From contig NC_089442.1 of assembly GCF_026210795.1 (NCBI RefSeq), forward strand, positions 3,996,501 through 4,060,500: a stretch of 64,000 bases of DNA. Reading direction: 5' to 3'. The number at the start of each line of letters is the position of its first letter. Position 1 is the first letter of the stretch. The notes below the pieces were generated by a model. It saw only the letters and a list, made by a program, of their open reading frames with translations, did not search any database and was not told the origin of the DNA. Shown here piece after piece: positions 49,980 to 63,300 of the stretch. The translations under genes were made by a program, and so were the position numbers. Source of the DNA: Rhizophagus irregularis. Lineage: Eukaryota > Glomeromycota > Glomeromycetes > Glomerales > Glomeraceae.

Positions 49980-51290
49980 CAGTCCCCGGCGAAAAGAATG
50001 GCGGTGGGAATATTACTTCTTTTTTGGACTGTAACATGGCCATTTTCCCGATTTGGAATTTATTAATTGTTTCCAAATTGGTCAGTGACATATACCTTAA
50101 AAACAACAAGAAAAAAAATAAATGAAAAAAGTAACTTTCTTGATGTTTTTCCTCTCAAAATGACATTAACCACCTTTGAAAAAAACAGAAATGCTGTTAA
50201 TCTTCTCTGGAGGCAAAATATCCGAAATGCAAGAGAAATTTCACAAATAACAGGTGTTCCCCTACGCTCCTGTGAACGATATGTCAGTTCCTTAAAAAAA
50301 ATGGTAAGATTATTGTACATCAGTCCTCTGGTCGACCACGAAAATTAACCCCCAGAAAACGCCGCCATATTGGGAAGATCGTCAAACGCAATCATTTCAC
50401 TACAGCAGGTGAAATGAAAGAAGAAAAAAATTCTGAGCTTGAGGTTAGTGAACGTACCATTCGTCGTGAGCTTAAAAACCTTGGATTTGCTTCTGTTCTC
50501 CCTAGAAGGGTTCCTCTTTTGACACAAAAAAGCAAGAGAGAACCGATTGGTGTGGGCCAATGATCATGTGAACTTTAATTGGAAAAAAGTAGTTTTTTCC
50601 GATGAAACTACACTCCAAATGTTTTGTAACACCTTCCTGCATGGTCACGTGATGCAAAACCAATTGCTCCGATGGTAAAACATCCATTTAAAGTTCATGT
50701 TGGGGTGCAATCAGCATTAAGGGAAAAATCGCCATGCACATGTTCACTGAAAATTTGGATCGTCATTTATACCTCCGAATTTTGAATGAGCATTTATATT
50801 ATAATGCAAATGAAGTACATGGTAGTCGATGGGTCTTTCAACAAGATAATGACCCGATACACACTTCCCGTGATGTTCAAAATGATTTGAGAGATCACCT
50901 TCCAGGTCGGATCCTTCCTTGGCCTTCCTACAGCCCAGATCTCAACCCCATTGAGAATGTGTGGGCTGTTTTAAAGAAAAATGTTGAGAAAAAGGTCAAG
51001 AGTATGGTCGCACAAAAAAAAATATTTCAAAAAATAATTTTTTTGACTTAATTAGGAAGGAATGGGACGATCTTGATAATACCGTAATTATTAATTGCGC
51101 TAAAAGCATGCTACGTCGTATTAAAGCATGTATTGATGCAAATGGAGGCCATACCAAATATTAATTTAATAATAAAATATATGTATTTTTTGTCCATCTT
51201 TCAGAATATAAAAAAATATTTTAATGATTTATTATTACAATTTGCATATATTATTAAAAAATTGACCGCCATTCTTTTCGCCGGGGTCTG
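49980..51290. mobile_element. Tc1/mariner element, 1311 bp, with clean ends
   Basis: Inverted ends of at least 27 bp: the left CAGTCCCCGGCGAAAAGAAT, continuing GGCGGT, mirrors the right ...ATTCTTTTCGCCGGGGTCTG with one mismatch. TA dinucleotides flank both ends (49978-49979 and 51291-51292), the Tc1/mariner target signature. It encodes a decayed transposase on the + strand. Confidence 0.88.
50161..51164 (+). pseudogene. Tc1-like transposase, frameshifted
   Basis: It starts MTLTTFEKNRNAVNLLW at 50161. The first helix-turn-helix (EISQITGVPLRSCERYV) is intact. The frame shifts near 50302 into SSGRPRKLTPRKRRHIGKIV, with a second HTH-like part (SERTIRRELKNLGF). Further shifts occur near 50535 and 50640. 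Catalytic residues are visible in separate frames: first Asp in VFSDET (near 50597), second in WVFQQDNDPIHTS (near 50845), and Glu in SPDLNPIENVWAVL (near 50950), the D-D-E layout of Tc1. A last shift near 51025 precedes the end at 51164. The order of motifs is complete, so decay is fairly recent. Confidence 0.8.
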
Positions 51291-51317
51291 TAATAAAAAA
51301 GATCTTGAGTATACATA

Positions 51318-51478
51318 TAAACTGTACTGTACGGTTAGCTAAACTGTACTGTACGAAGTGATAACACCAATTAGATTTATTGTACGATAAATAAAAAAAT
51401 TGAAAAGTATACAATGAGTTATGATTGGCTGAAATATTTTCGTACAGTACAGTTTAGCTGACTGTACAGTACAGTTTA
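51318..51478. mobile_element. 161-bp MITE with ~38-bp inverted ends rich in ACTGTACTGTAC
   Basis: The left arm TAAACTGTACTGTACGGTTA continues GCTAAACTGTACTGTACGA. The right arm (51440-51478) is its reverse complement with two or three changes. Each arm holds two copies of the AAACTGTACTGTAC motif. The interior is non-coding. It lies only 27 bp from the end of the Tc1-like element but is separate from it. Confidence 0.75.
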
Positions 51479-54400
51479 TCTATTTTACCGTATTAATTTC
51501 GCGATTTCGCGATAAATTTTCGTATAACAAAAATCTTTTCCTTCAAAGTGCAGTTGGTTTACTCGTGCAGAAAAAACTACGGTTACTCTTGTATTCTGCG
51601 GATGTTTTCATATTTAATATGTAAATAATCCCTGCGCAAGTGTCTGCTGGGTATTAAATTGAAGGTCGGGAAAAAACTACGGTTATTCATCATGGATAAG
51701 CGGGACGTTATTACAGTCCGTCTGAATGAGTACGCTCGACCAGGTGGTACGCTTCAACAATGACTGCACTTTTTTTTTTGGTTTGCCCTAATGTTTTATG
51801 ATTTCAAAGGGAGTATTTTCGTTTGTATCTAATTCTTAACTTTATTTAAGATTTTTAACGAATTAACTTTTTGTCTTACACTTTTTGCCAATCAAAATTA
51901 TATAATTAAAAAAATATAAGCCCTAGAGGGCGAAATCTTTATTAATTTTTAATTTTTAGATATGAAATAAATATAAAATGATAGAGGTAGCGAATGAAAT
52001 GCATGATGCTATCGAAGAGGAGGGAGTACGCGGGTCCTAGACCATTTAATGCGAGTTCCAGCATCAAGTTATTTCTTCGCTCTCTCACGTTTACGAAAAA
52101 TATCTATAGCTAATTTGTTTCTATCACTAACTACAAGATTTTCATCCCTATACTCTTTACTACACTAGATTTTATCCCGCCCATATTTACGAAAGCTTTG
52201 TCTATCTTTATCACTACCACTATGTAAAAGATTATTTCACATAAGAGAACTTCTCCGAGATTAAGTAATTTCGAACCTACAGCATAAATTCAACTGTGGT
52301 AAAAAAATAATTAATATAATATTTCCTATTCGTACTTACATACTTACCTCTACGATTCATTTTCACAATATTCCACTCCGCCTTATATTTAACGATATAG
52401 AAAATGAAGTGGACGATGATGATATAGAGCTTGAAAGCGAATATGAAAGAATGATGACAAAGTTTAATGGAGCGAAGATGAAGATGAAAGAGAAGAAACA
52501 GGCGAAGAGAATTCTGATCATTGACCAACCTCTTAGAAATTTGTTGCTTAATGCGTTATAATAAAGGTATGTCGATTTTTTATCGCCAGTACGATACTGC
52601 GCCAAACATCAAGAATTAGGCACGTGAAAATGCTTATTTTTCATTGTCGTTAGGTATACTGCGCCAAATTTATTGAGGAGCGTGATGTTAAGGCATGTGA
52701 TTAGATTGAATAATTTCACCGCGCCTATTATACGCGTGATGATAATACATTCTACTTTTATGATATTAAATCCAACTTTTTATAGTATTAATAAAATTTT
52801 TATTCAATTTATTAATACAGTACTAGCAACAGAATACACGATCACCAAAGTATCAAATGAAATAAAACCAAAATTACGAAGCTCAAATATAAATATGGCC
52901 AGCGGCGAGATCAAATGCAGATATATAATAAGAAGAGTAGTATGCCGTTTTATTTTGGAACATCTATAGAGGAGGGAAAATCCGTCGATTAGCATCGTTT
53001 TCAAGAAGCTAGCTGAGCAATAAAATCAACATACCTTATTATTACTTTGCGGAATATAAGAGTTCGTTTGAATGATAATATTGATGATGTAAGTTTTATT
53101 ATTTTGCTTGATTTTTTCGTTTTACTTGCATACGGCGGATAAAAGGGTTCACTAACCAGGACATCACCTTTTTATATAATTCGCAGGATTAATACTGTAT
53201 GATCGCATCATGAAAATCTGATCAACAGACTCTCCTTAATTTAACAATAAAAGAATTTAAGCTATCCATATGTAAAGATCATCAAGGGTCCTTTTACAAT
53301 AATATATGTAATAATTTTGAGAATATGCGAGAAAGTTGAGAATAAAAGTCCTTGGATCTTTGCTGGCAATCTTATTATTGCCCAATAATTTGCCGATCCA
53401 GATTTCCTAAATTGCCCTTTCATCTTCACATAAAATTTCTATATCAATCTATTTTGTATTTATTAATAATCTTAAATCTTTTTCCAATGAATATCCTTTC
53501 ATCATTTTAAAATTTTGATGTCGATTTTTACAAATTTAGATTATGATGCAGTATGGCCTGTATGGGATGATCCTGGATTAACTAAATCCCAGTAAGATAC
53601 GTCTACAATCTCATATTAATTATTGGATCTATATGCATCGTTCACAGGACCGAATGGTTGGTCATGTAGTGGCCATAAGAAATCTCTATGATCTCAAAAT
53701 AAACCTTTAATATTTTATTTCTTTCGCACTACTAATTCAAACGATTGAAAGAAACCGTATATCCAGGAGGTGATCGAAATACTATGAAATATGAATATAG
53801 AATTAATTACTTTTTGTTTAATAATTCTTTTAACCAAATAATAAATAATATACAAGTAATATAATTATAAATATATTAAATATAAAGTACAATTAATGAT
53901 ATAATGAAGTATCCATTCTAATAATTTACACCCAGAGTAGAATCATATATCATTTCAGACGATGGCATCTTATTAACAAATTTATACCTTATTAAATGTC
54001 ATTTATTTTTATTTGCATTTGCATTACTATTGAGCCATATATTATATAATGAGAAACAATTATGGTGAAAAGATCCCAAAAATATTTTGTATAATTGCAA
54101 GAAGTAATAACATTTAATGTTGTTACATTTATATGTTTCTCCTATTTTACTAATTTGCAGAAATTCACTCATATATTTAGATTAAAATATAAGCGCAAAA
54201 AATTTTATAAGTATTTGAAGAATTCAGCCGTTGTCAAAGTTTTGGTCTCAGTATACATTATGTAGCTGTCAACTTCGTACTATTGTCTAAAGCAAAAGGG
54301 TATGATATTCAGATTTTTTTAATAAAATATATTTAATAACCTAATATCTTTTCAATTAAAAATCTTTTAAAAATTTTAGATCTCCATTATATACTACAAT

Positions 54401-56729
54401 GTCAATTCGCTCATACTATTGATGAAGTTACTTTAATTAATCACTTTTACTAACGTAACAGTAAGCCTAAAAGACATAAAACCAACTTTATTGATGAATA
54501 AAATAGGTGCATTAGTAGATAAATTAGATTTATTAGGTTTAAAAATTTTCAATATTTTATGTGTTATTTTTGAAGTTCTTTATAAAAATATTGTAAATTT
54601 TTGGCTGAAATTGATTTCATTTACTTATTTTTCACGCAACTGAACGTAATGGTTTAATTCATCGAGGACCTGATTAATTAGTTTATCATCTCAATTAATA
54701 ATATTAATAATTTTAGCTTTAATGTCATTTTATGAACTTGTAAATATTGTTAAAACTATGGTATTAGTGGGAATTGTATTAGTGAAAACACGACACTTGA
54801 GTAAGGACTCGAGCTAACGTGAGTCAAAGTGTGAGCCAAAGCGTTAGGACCATTGGATAAAGAAATTCTACCAATATTTGTGACAAATAATTGCACATCA
54901 TGATTAATGATTGTCACAATAAGGATCTAGAAAATTAAATTGAATGTACTTATATGTAAATAGAAGCTTGAATACTTTTTAAATATTTTTGAAGCCTGTT
55001 TTCTTCCAGAAAAGCTTATGAGAAATGAAATCTTTTGACCTACCGGGATTCTGATTAATTTGGCTCTTTTAGTATAGCGTATCGTTTTAAAAAGTTAATT
55101 TTGTTCTGAATATAATAATGATGCTACATAAAAATACTATTTTTAACGAACTAGTTCGACAAACCGCAGGTTGCGCCACAAAAAAATAAATTGTAAGACG
55201 CCTGTCATTTTATACTCTCCTTTCTTTAAATCATATAGTATAATAGAATATTTTTTTTTATTGGCCATAAATAGCACCATCATTATATTTCTCAGAGAAT
55301 AGTTTTGTATAATCCAACTATTTTTGCCGTTCCAGAAGCCAAGAAATATTTTATTATCACGATACTATATTACTATAACTATATTGACTCTTTTATCGCT
55401 ATTGGGCTTTAATATAAGTAAAATGTCCGGATGTCTTCAGCACAAACAACATGTTAATTCTAAGACAGAGAAGATAACAAGGTATAAGGGAAACCTTTAT
55501 TTATCAACTTTGACATGTCAAGTGATCTTGTCGGTTAGAAGATATTAACAATTTTTTTTTCCTAAGATAATCGATTAATGGGCTAAATATTAAAAATATT
55601 TGCAATTATATATATATATAGACTATAAATTAAGCTTTTAATATTAAAATTTATTATTGTAATAAGTTTCTAACATTTGTGAACATGTATAAACACTGAT
55701 GCTTATTCTTTTTAGCATACGATTAAAACAATTTGATTTATATAAAATATCATGGTAAAAGTGTATAACGACTCCAACGATTCACAATGATTATGATTGG
55801 TCAAATAAATTTTATGTGGTTATACTTATGTCACATTCGACAAATCCGGCCACGATGTTCTTTTTATTAATAATCATATCGGCCGATAGAGGAAGTCCCT
55901 AAAATTTTGGGGGATATTTTTGCAATCAGTAAGAGGGACCGTCATATCAATTGTCAGCCAATAAATTAAACTACGCCACTTAAATATACTTTTGGTGACC
56001 ACTTTATTATATACATACTCGCATCAATACTCTAGAAACTCATCTGTTATAAACAATAAATATTTTGACGGATCATAGTACTTGGGACAATGGGTTAGAC
56101 GTGATTTGCATAATAATATACTGTACATAATAAAAAGAGGGTTAGACGCGATTCTACATGGGGCTTAAACGCATAAAAAAGGAAATTTTTTTGTTTTTAG
56201 AGAATCAGATTATGTAATATTAATAGTTTAGGGAAACAATTAAGGCCTAATTTCCGATATGTTATTCTTAAAATATATTTGATTCGTATTAATTAATGTT
56301 AAATCTTACTATATAACAGTAGTCACAGTCAGAGATTTATAATTCCTCAAGAAATCGTTAGAATATTTCTTAACTTTCGTTAATCAATCAATCTATCTAT
56401 ATTTTCTTGTCAATTTATTATAAATAAATTTGAGTCTCAGTTCAAACATAATACGAGCCGATTATAGTTAAATTCTTATTGTATCGACAGATAATTAACG
56501 AAGTTATATCTAAATCTGCTCAGAACCGTAATAATACTACCTTCAATACACGGTTGTTAAAGCTACTGTATGTACAATATAAAATTGTAGTAATTGATTT
56601 CGTTAATTTACTTAGTTGGATGAAATCAACTTATGAATTGTATTTTCATTTGAAAACTTGCAGTCTGGAGCTTGTTGATCGCTAATATTATCGCCACTTT
56701 GTTTTTGTTTGTTTTAGCCCAATTTAAAA
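51479..56729. other. D-E spacer: long region without an intact gene
   Basis: Mostly AT-rich. Noted features: 'aaaaaactacggtta' direct repeat at 51573 and 51671; an acidic coding-like stretch at 52388-52520 (DDDDIELESEYERMM, then SEDEDEREETGEENSD in another frame), unrecognised; the 'tactgcgccaaa' duplication at 52602 and 52660; weak coding-like text at 54400-54560; and a block at 55463-55515 shared with the C-D spacer. I can support no gene here. Confidence 0.4.
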
Positions 56730-57063
56730 AAAGCGATCATAATTCTGAGTTACGCAGTCACCGATCAAAAATCCGATTTACTGGCACAAAATAATTAGTA
56801 AATATACAGTATGTCTTCTTCAACTAAGCGAAAAATTAAGATGCTGTAAAAAAAAAAATTTACATATCAGAGAATATACGCATGAAACATATAAATTGAT
56901 CATTTTTATTTTATGATGCAAAGTTTCAATTCTGTGAATATTTAAATAATCATTTACCAATTTAGCAAGTATTACATAAATATACTATTAATTTTAGTTT
57001 TGAAGTTTTTGATTATTTTATTTCTTTTCCTTACATTAGCGATGTCGTCATATTGATTTTTAA
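56730..57063 (+). pseudogene. Relic of a sixth family copy (3' Cys/His exons)
   Basis: At 56812-56945 the DNA matches the exon of the other copies that begins YIQLSERLRCSKKIPPN and ends CQFCGYF, with deletions, stops and loss of the splice donor. At 56958-56985 'caatttagcaagtattacat' matches gene A's TTG|GCAAGT junction and intron. Near 57037-57058 'gatgtcgtcatattgattttt' matches the RHRHIDYC part of the next exon. A weaker match to the preceding exon lies near 56737-56760. Order and spacing follow the genes, so this is the 3' end of a decayed paralog just upstream of E. Confidence 0.7.
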
Positions 57064-57307
57064 ATTCAACTTTATGCATGTTGCACATTACACCGTTTCA
57101 AAATAAATCAATTTCTCACGGTTCACGTTTTGTTGTACGTCTATCAACAAAAAACATAGTATGGTCTTAAGAATTCCCTTATTAAGAGGATCCAATTGTC
57201 ACATGAATTTATTATATGTCGGCGCTTTATTTAGCCGATTGTTTCCAAAAACAATTTTAGAACTTTTATTTATATAAATATACAAGGATATCTATGGAAT
57301 GAGATTT

Positions 57308-57336
57308 ATCGTTTAAAATTAAATTTTGTACATATC
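57308..57336 (+). promoter_or_regulatory. Conserved block upstream of gene E start
   Basis: 'Atcgtttaaaattaaatttt' followed by 'gtacatatc' precedes the ATG. It is the E version of the block seen before C and D. Confidence 0.3.
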
Positions 57337-60300
57337 ATGCAAATTCGTGATTCTGGACAGATTTTTAACGATTCTTATGGTACATATAATATAATTTTTT
57401 TTACTTATTATATGCCTTTTAATTCAAAGTCTTATCTGCATTCAATAAAATAAACAATATACAATTAATTAGAATTAATTCAAAAAATATTTGTTATTCT
57501 TTCTTCAGAGGTTCAGGAGAGCATGAGTGGCTCTTTCATTCATGTCAATCCTTTGACGACGTCTTCACAGCAAGCTAATTACAATGAGATTTCGAGCGAC
57601 TTAGCTGATTATATTAGTAATTTGTATCGATTGTTGGACTTACGTAATGATGAAGGTTCAAACGGCATTGGTAAGTTTAGTTGTGAATTCAAATTGTTAG
57701 GACATTCTGCAAAATTCTGCAAAGTAATAGTGATTTAATATGTTTAATTTCTTGAAGTGGATAAGATAATTATTTCCAAGGAATATTTAAGGAAGCTATG
57801 CAATGATATGGTCCCATCAAGTTTCGAGTCTATTTCTGAAATTGATTATACAGAATTGAATTCAATCTCATTTCGTCTTATTGGATGTTATGGAAATCGC
57901 AATTTAATCGCAAAATTCTTGTTGAGTAGAAACATAATTGATCAAAAATTGTAAATATAATATATCTTATTTTGTAATAATATCATATATACGAAAATAA
58001 TTAATTCAAATTTTCATTATAGGTATGATTCACTTACAGCTTCGGTATCAATTGGTGATACAAACCAACCTTCGTTACGTCCAGGAATTTACTTATCAAT
58101 AGTGAATTCTAATTTGGGTTTAATTATTCATTGGCCCGAAATTGGATGCTATGAAAATGCTTCAAATGATTCTTCCCCGATTAAGAGGAATATGGTTAAT
58201 TTACATAGGTATTGTTTATTTGTTTTTTTTTTGCATTAAAAATTTAGGGTTTTATAATTAATTTCATTTTTGAATTTGTTTTATTAGATACCTAACAAAA
58301 CTTACCGATCATCAGATGTGTTTTATGAGCGATAAAGATTTAGAAAATTTTGATCTAAATTTAGAAAATTCTTGTAATAACTCAGATGATGATGATGATA
58401 TACATTATAGATTTGAAGTAAAGAAAAGCCAAGAAGAAAAAGATGATTTCAAAATTGATAATGGATTTAAGGTTTAATTTTTATATTAAATAAATATATA
58501 AGTCTATAATTTATTAATAATTTTTTATTAATTTTTTCATATAAAGGTGAATCTGTCTAACGAAATCAAGATCGAAATTAATAATCAAATGGAAGATGAT
58601 GTCCCATTAAATCCAATAGGTACAGTATTATAAAATTTTTTACTTTGACTTAAGCTGATATTTATCTTTTATTTATTGAAAGTTAAATAAACCTATTTTA
58701 TTCTTAGTTGTTGAATCTACTACGAATCAATCATTCGTCACTCGGCAACTGATAAAGAAAACTTGGAATTTAAAAAGGAAAACTTCATATATTTCTGCAA
58801 AACAGTTTCCAGATGATCTTGAAACTAAATTGCAAGATCGTTATTTACTTATTGATCGTAATAGGATGGATATGAAAGCATTGGAATTATTTGTTAAACA
58901 TGGATTAAAAATGGAAGAACTTTTAATTCCATTGCACGAAAAAATATCTGCTGCTAAAATGCGAAATAAATTGAAGATGATTCAAGAAAAAAGTGCTATC
59001 GATGAGGACTTCAAAATCATTCAACAAATGGCATCAATAAAACTATGTGTCTTTGAGAGGTGCGCATATTAATAATATTTATTTGAATTAATTTATACAT
59101 TTATGTTATCATTAACTAACTTCTTTCATATATGAAATATATAGTAATTTTGACAAATGTATTATACAGGATAGTTCATTATCACAAACAAATATGAGCG
59201 ATACGGGTAAATATAAAATAAAACAATCATTAATAAACCGGCAATATTTACTGTATTTTTAATTATGTAGTTTTCGAAAGAATTCGAACAAAATATCCCG
59301 AAATAGAAAATCAAATTAAAAAAGAGATTAAAATTAACTCAAAAAATTGGAATATAATGAAAAAAAGGTATAATTTAACATATACCTTCATTGAGGATAT
59401 ACTGGAAAAAGTCAACGAAGCAGGAGAAAATGATTATGGAATAACAGAATCATATGTAGTAAAAACTTTTCGTAATATGTTCACAGATGACGAAACTGAC
59501 TTAAAAAAATTGCTTGAAAAATATACACAACAAATACAATCAAAATTCAATTGGACACCTAGTGATTCTAAATTCGATAAGGCAATGCGATGGGTACTTG
59601 GCGATCCAAATATCAATAAAGCAAAACAGAAGACCAAAGACAAATCAGATGAAGAATTTATTCAAGAACTCGTAAAATTTGAATTATTTAAAGGAAATGA
59701 TGATATTAAAGAATTAATTATAAATACTTTCTTTGAAGAATATAATAAATGGAAAAAAAATGATTTTCCCGAAAATCTTCAAAAAATTTTGAATAATACT
59801 CGAAATAACAAACTAATAGAAGATAAATTAAAGCGAGAATACGAAGAAGAAGAAAAAATAATTGAGAAAAATATGTTTGAAAAAATATGTAATGAAATAG
59901 AAATTAAATATAAAGATGGGTGAGTTTTTTAGAAATTATTCTTTATATATATTTTCTAATAATTTATTACACATTTTGTAGCTCTATGCGATTAATTGTA
60001 TTAAATGTAAAAAGTAATCTATTTTCTTATATTACTTGAATATACTTTTTAATAAATCAGGTTATAAAATAATATTTTATTTTATAGAATCATTTGCATA
60101 CTTTGTGGTTGAATATGATATTGAAGAGCTTCAACCAAACCAACTGCAGATAACTATTTATGAAACATCATTAAAAGAAGAAGATAAGCTTCAGATTCAA
60201 GAAAATGAGTCTCATATTCCATGTCCAATTTTACTTTCTAACATGAATCAATATGGTATATCATTTCGCATTGATCCTCAGTACTATGATTTTAAGTAAG

Positions 60301-63300
60301 ATATTAATAAATAATTTAAAATTAAATCTTTTAAGAGTAACAATATCTAATATCATTTTTGTAATTATAGAAAAATATCTCAATTCGATAAGCGTAAATT
60401 TCTTCTTGTGCTTTACAATAAAAAAATGCAAAGAATCGAAATATTCTTTGATACTGCACAACCATTGGCACAAAATTTTAAATCACATTCGACTATTAAA
60501 CCATTTAAAATATTGAATACAGATGAAAATTTTATTACTGCAATTAATGAGCCAAAAGGGTTCCTCGCAATATATAATACGAAAGAAGTTAAGGTATTTG
60601 TTGGAAATCCCTAGTTTATTTAATTTTTGCATTTTTTGTCTAATAGCATTTCTTTTCTTTTTTTAAAAAAAAATTATGATAATCAGTTTGATGTATTTTC
60701 TTTTGATGATAATCGATCAATATTATATGGACGCAATGCAAATATTCAATTATTGCAATGGTATAATAATAGTATACCGAACATTAAATATTTTCTATTC
60801 ATCAAAGATACTGAGGAACTATGCTTTGTTGAGAATAATGGACGAGCACGTATTTTTAATGTCATAACTCGACAATTCCGACCAGCAGTTTGTAATTTTC
60901 CATTTAATTTGGTTAATGTTTTAAGTTCTCCAGACGGTTCTTGTATCATGGCATTTGTGGAAGTTAGACCTGAAGAAGCTGATTCAATTATTTTTACTGG
61001 TAATAAAGAACACCAAGATTATAATGAAATTAAGAAAATTAATCGTGTTTACGTTTATTTTTCCGAAAATTTTGGAGGTTCTGTTAGTAAAGGTGTGTAA
61101 TTAAAAATTTATTTTATGATATAAAAATTTATACTAAATTTAATATTTATTATTGTTGTTGTTGTTGTTGTTATTTCAGTTATTGATTTACCATCAAATT
61201 TTAAATCCTTGGAGTCTCTTCAAATTTCCTGTATTAATGACCGACAGACTCATTTGATCTCACTCGATTTACAGAATGGGTGTTTGAATTCTTTATTAGT
61301 CAAACTTACTCTTGAAAAAGCTCAATTTCGTTTCCAAAAATGCATGCAAAAAAAGTCACCTACGCTTCAGAGAACAAACCTAAATGATCTTATTAATGCC
61401 TATAAATTAATGTTTGAAAAATATCCAATTGATAACTGTATCGATCCTAAACAAAGTCGCCCTCTTAGTTTGAAAATAGTTCTCGATATTGATGATGATG
61501 TTGAAGATTACGACGAAAAATTTGAAGAATATATCACTAAAATGTTTGAAAATTTGAAGGATTCTACAAAAAAACCCGCATCAATCCTAAAAAAGTTTTC
61601 TACATCAGTGATTACATTTCAGGAACTTGATGTTGAAGATGCGAATTTTCAGAAGAAATTTTCATCAGAATATCAATTAGGAGAGTGGATTATTCAACTT
61701 TGTTGTCTAATTCCCATACAAATAGCTGTAACAAGAAACAATTTATTTCAACCACTTAAAGATGGATTATCTTCGAATGAAAATTATCTAATTGAACTTG
61801 AAGATGGTCGTCATGTAAACATTATATCAAAAAATATATCTTTTGGATGGTATGAAGGAATCTTCAAGCATTTTGGTAATAAAAAAGTAAAAGTTATTTC
61901 AAGCATGGGCGAACAATCGTGTGGGAAATCATTTATGCTAAACCATATTGTTGGAACTACATTTGATGGATCAGCAATGGTATAATAATTATTCTTTTTT
62001 AAGTCTTTTTATTAATTCTAAATTTTTAACTAATTTGTTTTTAGCGTTGTACTGAAGGCGTATGGATGTCATTAGGTAATTTTTAAAAAATATATATTTT
62101 TTTATTGATATTTTATTAACTTTTATTATAGTAAATACACAAGAATGTATCTATGTTGCGCTCGACTTTGAAGGATTAAAATCTCTTGAAAGAACTCCAC
62201 AAGAAGGTATATATCTCTTACAATTCATCCCTTTTATTATCAACTAATGAGAATGTTTATTATCCTTAGATATGTTTTTAGCACTCTTTAATACAGTTGT
62301 TTCAAATCTTATTCTTTTTAAAGTAAATATCGTCTGTTTTGCTAACCCGCTTTTGTTTTACATGTTACTAATATGAATAATAAATTATTTAATTCCAAAG
62401 AATCAATTTACCATAAATAGAGATATATCAATGTTTCAAAAATTTCAAGATGGTGCAAAATTATTTGAGTCCGATCCAAAGATATTTCAGGTAAATCATG
62501 ATTATAAATAATTATTTAAACTATAATATTAAAAAGTCATTGCCCATTAATTATTATAGGCAAGACTTTGTGTTATCATTAAAGACGTGCCTAAAGTAGA
62601 TAGAAATGGTATTACTAGAGAGTTTCAATCGAAATTTGATCAATTAGTTTCAAAGGTAATTAAAAAATTTTATTTGTCTATTTCTTTAAAAAAATAAAAC
62701 TAATTGAATGTTTTAGGAAGGTGAAGATAATTTTATTACAAGAATGTATGGAAATGGATTGGATATTATACCTTGGCCTGTTTTTGGTGATACCGCATGG
62801 TTTAAAAAGTTATCAATATTTAAAACAACTCTGGATAAACTGGAAACGAAATATGAAAATGCAAGAGCTTTCTTGCAAAATACAAAAGTAATCATGGCTA
62901 AATTGAAGGTTTGTGTAAACATTAAATAAAGATAATTAAAAAAATATTCTCATAATTGGATGTAAACTTAGATATGTGATTGGGGTTCATTGGACGAAAA
63001 CCTCATACAAATTCGCGTTGCAACATTAAAAAGATTATTTCCAATCGCTGTTTCTTATGGTATAGAACAAAAAGATTCTATCATTGAACACCTTGTGGTA
63101 AATTTAAATTTTATTTAATGCACACAATATCTGATATTAAATTCTTGATGAGAGGTATATCTAATTTTTTATTCAAATAGAATCACGATTCTGGAGAACC
63201 AATTGATGACCCAATAATTAACTTATGTGACGTTTTGAATAACTTGGAAAAATCAACTAAATTATTACCAGACTCTAATATCTGGTTATATGATAATAAA

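Noticed and set aside
52277-53004. Overlapping short frames on both strands considered as a gene
   Set aside because: No frame is sustained, no family recognised, and no consistent splice pattern. At most a decayed acidic-tail fragment.
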